The notes below the pieces were generated by a model. The model was not told the DNA's origin and did no database searches. It saw only the letters and a list, made by a program, of their open reading frames with translations. Below, one piece after another: positions 57,997 to 64,000 of a stretch of DNA of 64,000 nt (positions within the stretch are counted from its first letter, which is position 1; each line of letters opens with the position of its first letter). A program made the translations under genes and the position numbers. The stretch spans positions 744,001 through 808,000 of the forward strand of contig JAJQJQ010000030.1 in NCBI GenBank assembly GCA_028622995.1, written 5' to 3'. Origin of the DNA: Panagrolaimus kolymaensis. Taxonomy: Eukaryota > Nematoda > Chromadorea > Rhabditida > Panagrolaimidae.

Positions 57997-60900
57997 CTAA
58001 GCTTTGGGAGGATCCAAATGTTGTTGAGGAATTTGAAGATTTTTGGCTTCCATTTGTCTTCGAAGAAGCTCAGCTTCTTCAGCCCATAAACGAATTCGTT
58101 CCGTTCGTGTTTTTTCAAAGGATGAAGGACTTTGTTCAATTATTAATTGTTCAGGTTTTAAATTTTCATTATTTATTTTATCAAATGCTATCACTCCAAG
58201 AACATAATGAACATTGAGATGTTGAAGGTATCGACGTAATTCAGGAGCATATTCTTCCAAAATGGTTTCAGTGCCTTTGCATGAAAACATGAGATGGACG
58301 GCAGTTGTGCCTTTGGGTCGCTAAAAAATTTATTTTGTTTAGGAAATGAAAAATATGGAAGAAGAAAATCTTATGGAACCAAAAAAAATTCCGCAATGGA
58401 AATTTAGAAAGATATTTGAGAATAAAAAGTTGTTTTTTAGATACCAAAGAACTTTTTAAACTCAAATTAAAAAAATATTATACTTACAGTAACAATAGCT
58501 CCAGACATTTGTTTTCCATCGGGACTAGAAAATTCTGGTCTCAAAACTGTATTTAAATCATCATGAGGTGGCCCAGTTCTTTTGAAAGAGCTCACACCAA
58601 TAACCAAATGAAATGGATCATCTTGAGAGAATACAGCTCGAGCAATTAATTTTACAAATCTACTTTCTTCATCAAGGGAACACTTTTGTCTAATTCTCAT
58701 TGCAATTCCATCAACTTTTGGATTCCATTGAGAAAGTTCTTTCATGCCAACTTTAAAATCATGTTGGTGAACAAAAACGGTGTAAAATTGCATTTGAACC
58801 ATTAATTGTCGATAAAGGAGGTGGCCTTCCCAAATAACTGGATGCCGCTGAATCATGCGTTTCGCAAGCTCATCGAGAATATCTTCGGGAATACAAATGG
58901 CATTATAAACTCTTGGACATGGAATCATTATTGAAGTTTTATCGGTGGATACTGTAGTGGCATCAAGGGAAGATATTTCATCTTGACTACTTCCAGAAAT
59001 ATCCACGACATCTTGATCGGGGGCTGATAATTCTCCAAAAATTCCATGTTTTTTATTATTTCGCAATGGAGATTGAAGGAGGGAAATATTTTCGGATGTT
59101 GGAGGAACAAAATAATCTTCCACTAAAGTTGTTGGAGGAGGTACAATCGAAGTTTGATAACCCATTTGAGCAACAACTTCGGGTGTCGTTGTTTCGGGTG
59201 TAGCTCTCAAAATTCCTCCTGAAGCCAATATCAATGTTGATGGTTGCTGTTGAAGCATAGTAGTTGGTGGCACTGTTGTTGCTGCTGACATGGATAGTGG
59301 CATCGAAGCAGAAATATTTGGTGGTATTGAACCTTGTTGAGGCCCATATGATGCATTTACAGCCGTGGCAGCCGCCATTTTTTGTTGAACAGATGCCGAA
59401 AAATCAGCTTGCTCTTGAGCTTTTGTTTCCCTTTCTGTAGCCATGGATTCAATTACATCATTTATTGCAATTCTAGATGGATCATTTGGAGCCCAATTAA
59501 CTTCAGATATAATATTTTCTGAGCCAATCAAAAATGTTGTTGGTGATGGAATGGTTGATTTTGATGAGGAACCACCCGATACATTTAAGCTTATTGGAGA
59601 TTGTTGAGGCATAGATGAATTGGATGCTGCCGCCATTGCTGCTTGTTGGGTATATTGATATAATATACTATTAATTTTATCTTGAGTTGCTATAGGACTT
59701 GTTAAATTTTGAGCAATTGTAGCTGCTGGTGCTGAAATGGGTGATCGCTTGTTGCTTGATGGCCCAGACATTTGTTGTTGGAACATTCCCTGTTGTGAAA
59801 TAACAGGTTTAGGTGAAGACATCGGAGCAGCAAACAACGATGATGTTGATGACATCGGAATTTCTGTAGCTGCTGCAGCAGCTTTAGCAAGAGTATCCAT
59901 TCCAAAGTTAGGTGAAAACATAGCTCTTCCACCAGGGATTCGAGGAGATTTGGTTGATGGAGTGCTTGATGACTAAAAAAAAGAATTTCGCTTTAGATAA
60001 ATCAAAAGTGCCATGAAACTTACTTCATTCGAAATTCTACGATCAAGGGAATGTCTTTGATGTTTGGTAGATGCTTCAAAGGATGCATCAGATTCACGCT
60101 TTTTAGCTGCAATTCTTTGTGGTCCATATGCATAATCTTCTATTGCATCTTCCTCTTCCATTTGTTGTTGAATAGCTTTAGCAGCATCGACAGTTTCCTG
60201 TAAAAAAAAAAATTTAAAATTTAAGTAAATATTAATTAATTATTAAAGAATGGGGATAGATTGAAAGAGAGAGAAAAATCAACTTAAAAAAATTATAAAC
60301 AACCATCACAAACACCACCACAATTATTTTTACACCAATTACAACAACGAAATTAAAAAAAACTTAAAAATATGTAATTAATAGTGAAAATAAAAAGAAA
60401 AAATTTGCGGGGTGTGTAAACGTGTAAAAACAGAAGTGCTTGTTGGATTTGTGGTGGTGATTGTGGTGATGTGAAAAATTTCTGTGACTTTTTTCTTGTC
60501 TAACCTGTGAATCTCGTGTCAGCAAAGCTTCCAATAAAGCTGCATCGGCATCGCTGCTACTTTCTGAATTATTTGATAAAGGTGGGTGAAGGAGATTATC
60601 TCCATTATTATTATTATTCACAACAAATGCTGCTGGAGTTGGAATGGGTGTTTCTTCTCGAATTGGTGGTGGAGGGAGAGATTCCTCTTTTTCGGGTGAA
60701 CCACGCCTTTCATCATCGTCGACGCCGACGACAATGGAAACAGTAGGAGCAACAACAACATTTTCATTATGCCGAAAGTCGTCGTCGCTTTTCTTTCGAG
60801 ACAAAACTTTAGTGTTGTGATGACTTTCTTCTTCACCTTCCGATTCACTTGAACTGCTTGATGATGATGAAGATGAACTGGAGCTATCCGACGATGATGA

Positions 60901-63900
60901 AGAAATTGGGGGATTAGGAAGAGCAACAACAACCGCCGCTTTGGAACTAGGTGGTGGAGGAGGTGGTGGTAAAACTGTTGTTGTTGTTGTTGTTGTATTA
61001 TTAGAAAGTCGTCTACCAATATTTAGTTTAGGACTTCCTAATAATATATCTTCTTCTGTTTGTGATATATTCCAGTGTTGTAGTTGTTGTTGATCGTGCT
61101 TAGATTCAGAAGTCTAAAAAATAAAGACAAATACAACAAAGTACAAATAATAATAAAACCCAAATCAAAAAACCAAAGTGAGGCACACGCAAACTTATTT
61201 TTTTTAATTTCTCTTACTTAAAAAAAATTCTTTGATACAATTCCCTTAATTTAATTTTTTTAAATGATTCGATTGCAAATACAAAAAAAATTCAGAAACA
61301 AAAATTAAAAAGTTTTGGTTTTAAATAAAGTTCACGAATCGAAAATTATTTTAATATTTTGTTTTAAAATTTCCATTTCGAAACACAATGTTTTCACCTT
61401 TGCAATATTTTTTTAAATATAAAAAACACAACAAGCAGGCGATATATAGAGCAGCAGCAACACATGTGCAACAAAATATTTAATAATAATATTACTGACT
61501 GACTAACTAACTATCTCAAATCAAAAAAAACCCATATAAATAAACACTCAAAACACACACAAAAATAAATAAATAAATATTATATATTTTTGGGTAGGTT
61601 TTCGATTAAAAATAATTTTTCTAAATCAACAAATAAATAAAAATAATAACTTACTGATAAAGGCGGGGATGCAAGTAATAAAGAAGCCCTTCGTGGAGTG
61701 ATTGGTGAACCAAGAGGTGATGTAGCCAAAGAAATGGATGTAGTTGCCAAAGGTGATTGAAGTCTTGAAAGGAATTTAGGTCCTCCTCCACTTCCTCCAC
61801 TTCCTGATGGTGGAGTTATGGAATGATGGGAAATGGCTGGAGAGGTTGTGGGAGTCACTACCGGAGTGATAGGTTGCAATCCACCCGAAGAAGCCATGGA
61901 ATTTGATTTTTCTGGAGTAAGTTTAAGCGAATGTGGTGGCATAGTAGTTTTAAAATGATGTGGATGCCTATCCATATGTGATTTGGGAGTTGTCGTCGTC
62001 GTTGTGGACGATGATGACATATCAAAGAACATATTCGTTCCTTCTTCAGATTTCTTATCAAATCCATCTGCTGAAGTTGACGACAACATCGTTGTTTGCT
62101 TTTTATGTTTTTTAATTTTAATTTCGGGTGTTGAATCATTTTCATCTCCATCATGATGTTGATGATGAACTTTTCGTTTTCTATTCATCGTCGTCGATCC
62201 ATCATCAAAACCTCCAAGATTTTTGAATGATTTTTTAAGTTTGGGTGTTGTTTCAGGGGATTGCAAATTTTCTTTCTTTGAAATAAAATCTTTTTCTTTT
62301 CGTTGTTGTTTAAATTGTTGTTGTAGTTGTTGTTGCTTTTCTTCTCGAATTTTCTTTTGTTGCTTCCTTTCTTTGCTCATGAACGATGGAATTTGTTGGA
62401 TATCTTCGGTCTAAAATTATCAAATTTTTAGTTTTGTTTTTTTGGATGTTAAAAGTATAATTTTGGTCAGCGAAAACGAAAAAAGGCGCCAACCGTCTCG
62501 ACATTAAAAATACTAAGCTTTTTAATTTATTAAACTTACTTTAATTTTCTTAACATCCTGTCCAAATCCACAGATTCCATCTTCACCTTCTTTAGACATT
62601 TGCTCTTTTCGCTTTTCTTTTCGCTCCTTTTTCCTTTGAATTCGTTCCTCTTCTTTTTTGCGTGCTTCTTCTTCAGCTGCAAGTTTAGCAGCCTTTTTCT
62701 TTTCTTTTCGTTCACGTTTTTCCTTTTTTTCAAGATTTCTTTGTGCTGCCGCAATAGCTTTAGCCCCTTCATCGCTACTTTCATCCGCTCCAAATACATC
62801 AGACATATCGATTTTAGTTGGGGCTGGAGAATCATCGGATTTATCTTCATCACTTCCCGATGAACTTCTACGAGGTTTTCGAGATTGTTGTTGTTGTTTA
62901 TTTAAACGTTTTAAAACATTTTTTTGATCATTTTTAAGTGAAGACCTTCGAGAAGTTGTATCTCGAGTGGTTTCATTATCGTCTGAATCATCAGTGTCAT
63001 CGGATTTCATGAAACTCGAAGATGGCCCAGGTTTTTCTGATTCATTATCCGAAGAAATATCTCTCAAAGCAGATTTAAGCTGATTTTTTTGTTTTTCTAG
63101 TTCCTTTCTTGCTCGCCGTTGTTCCTTTGTTTCTTCCGAGGATGATTTTCGACGCTCTTCTTTAGCTTTAATTTTTTCTGCTTCTCTCTCCTTTTCTTTA
63201 GCCCGCAATTCTTTTTCCTTCTTTTTCTTTTTCTTTTCCATTATTTCTTTTTCATATGAACCCAACAATTTCTTTTTCTTTAATGAATTTTGTGATGTGG
63301 TGGAACTTGCAGCTTCTGAATCCACATCCATGCTGAATGAGGCTTTACTAAATGATGGGGGTTCAGAAGCATCTGTGTCTTCTGAATCAAGGACAATTCG
63401 ATTTTGCTAAAAAAAATAAAAAAGTTAAAACTTTTTTTTAAAATATGCGAGTTTTTTAATTTTATACTTACAAATCTTTTCTTTTTTCTTTCAATCGCTT
63501 CCAATGCAGCTTTTCGATTTTGAGCTTGCACATCATCTTTAGCCCCGGAAGTTCTACGCTTAATTCGATCATAAAGTGATAAACCTCCTGTGCTTCCTTC
63601 AATGGGTTCAGGGCCTTGTGAAAGTAAACGTTTATAATCGCTTTTAATACTCTTCTAAAAAAAAAATCACGTTGATACTTATGTCGTCTTCCACCACAAA
63701 AAAATAATGTTTATAATTCTTACCATTCCTGCAGCTGCAATGGAATCGGATGACGCATCACTGTCATCACTTTCATCACTTCCATGTTGCTTCTTTTTAT
63801 TTTTCTTTATTGAATCTTTATCCTTTTCTTTATCCTTTCGCTTTTTAGTTTTTTCTTTTTCCTTTAAAGCTTCCAATTCTTTACGCTTTCGTTTTGCTTC

Positions 63901-64000
63901 TTTCTTTTCAGCTTTTCTCTTTTCTCGTTCCTTTTCTTTTTCCTTTTCTCGATTTCCACTTCCAAGCAGACGACTGAGATATTCATCTTCCTCTTGTTCG
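57997..64000 (-). CDS. din-1: DIN-1/SPEN-like corepressor, C-terminal part with SPOC domain
   Basis: Eight exons are visible (63724-64000, 63472-63654, 62540-63406, 61655-62410, 60505-61113, 60024-60197, 58488-59972, 57997-58320). The gene continues beyond the right edge, so about 1,560 C-terminal residues are seen. Upstream exons encode Lys/Glu/Arg-rich coiled stretches and Ser/Asp acidic patches, then Gln-, Ser- and Pro-rich regions. The end is a SPOC domain (ILDELAKRMIQRHPVIWEGH, FYTVFVHQHDF, then RPKGTTAVHLMFSC and LNVHYVLGVIAF), a module that binds phosphorylated corepressor or polymerase tails. The layout matches SHARP/SPEN and C. elegans DIN-1, a nuclear-receptor corepressor. RRM domains, if any, lie outside the window. 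RBM15- or PHF3-type SPOC proteins are less likely. Confidence 0.8.

Noticed and set aside
60507..62927. Plus-strand Phe/Ser-rich frames opposite the SPOC-protein gene
   Set aside because: They are complements of Lys/Glu- and Ser-rich coding exons with consistent minus-strand splicing.

Overview
The window reads as nuclear DNA of an AT-rich nematode. Genes have many short introns with GT donors and T-rich TTTTAG or TTTTCAG acceptors. Several start codons sit just behind an acceptor-like TTTTAG, as expected for spliced-leader trans-splicing. The protein families (NRDE2, DIN-1/SPEN-type SPOC protein, serpentine receptors, innexin, Cys-repeat secreted protein) also fit a nematode. The species cannot be fixed from the sequence. 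I saw no bacterial, viral or organellar DNA, no CRISPR array and no convincing tRNA or rRNA gene.

Layout. 0-6 kb is mostly empty AT-rich DNA with the first exon of a Ser-rich protein (minus strand), a palindromic MITE and a Helitron-like element. 6-13 kb, minus strand: a J-domain-like membrane protein with a decayed tandem copy behind it, then TVP23 and a 12-exon NRDE2 gene only 205 bp apart, which looks like an operon. 13-18 kb is a long intergenic region with a second copy of the Helitron-like element. 18-21 kb: a complete inositol-pentakisphosphate 2-kinase gene. 22.5-32 kb: an F-box-like gene, an srsx-like receptor with a hAT-type MITE just upstream of its start, a broken F-box-like gene, a small LEA-like gene and a second seven-helix receptor.

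33-37.5 kb is a decay zone with two MITEs, a GTAGCGCC repeat, a fragmented unknown gene and a broken innexin gene. 37.5-42 kb: an unrecognised 214-aa protein, an atypical HGD protein kinase and GMP reductase, the last two on the same strand. 44-48 kb: three secreted paralogues whose last 38 residues are identical, with a perfect 177-bp palindrome between two of them. 49-57 kb: class 3 lipase, a sigma-type GST broken by two stops, a small secreted peptide and a Cys-rich secreted protein. 58-64 kb: the 3' part of a large DIN-1/SPEN-like corepressor that runs off the right edge.

The main points of interest are the three-gene secreted family (one copy needs a GT-TG intron), two hAT-type MITEs filled with simple repeats and bearing intact 8-bp target duplications, Helitron-like ends with a compensated hairpin, and five gene copies in different states of decay. 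The gene models were derived by hand. Most multi-exon models close in frame with canonical splice sites.
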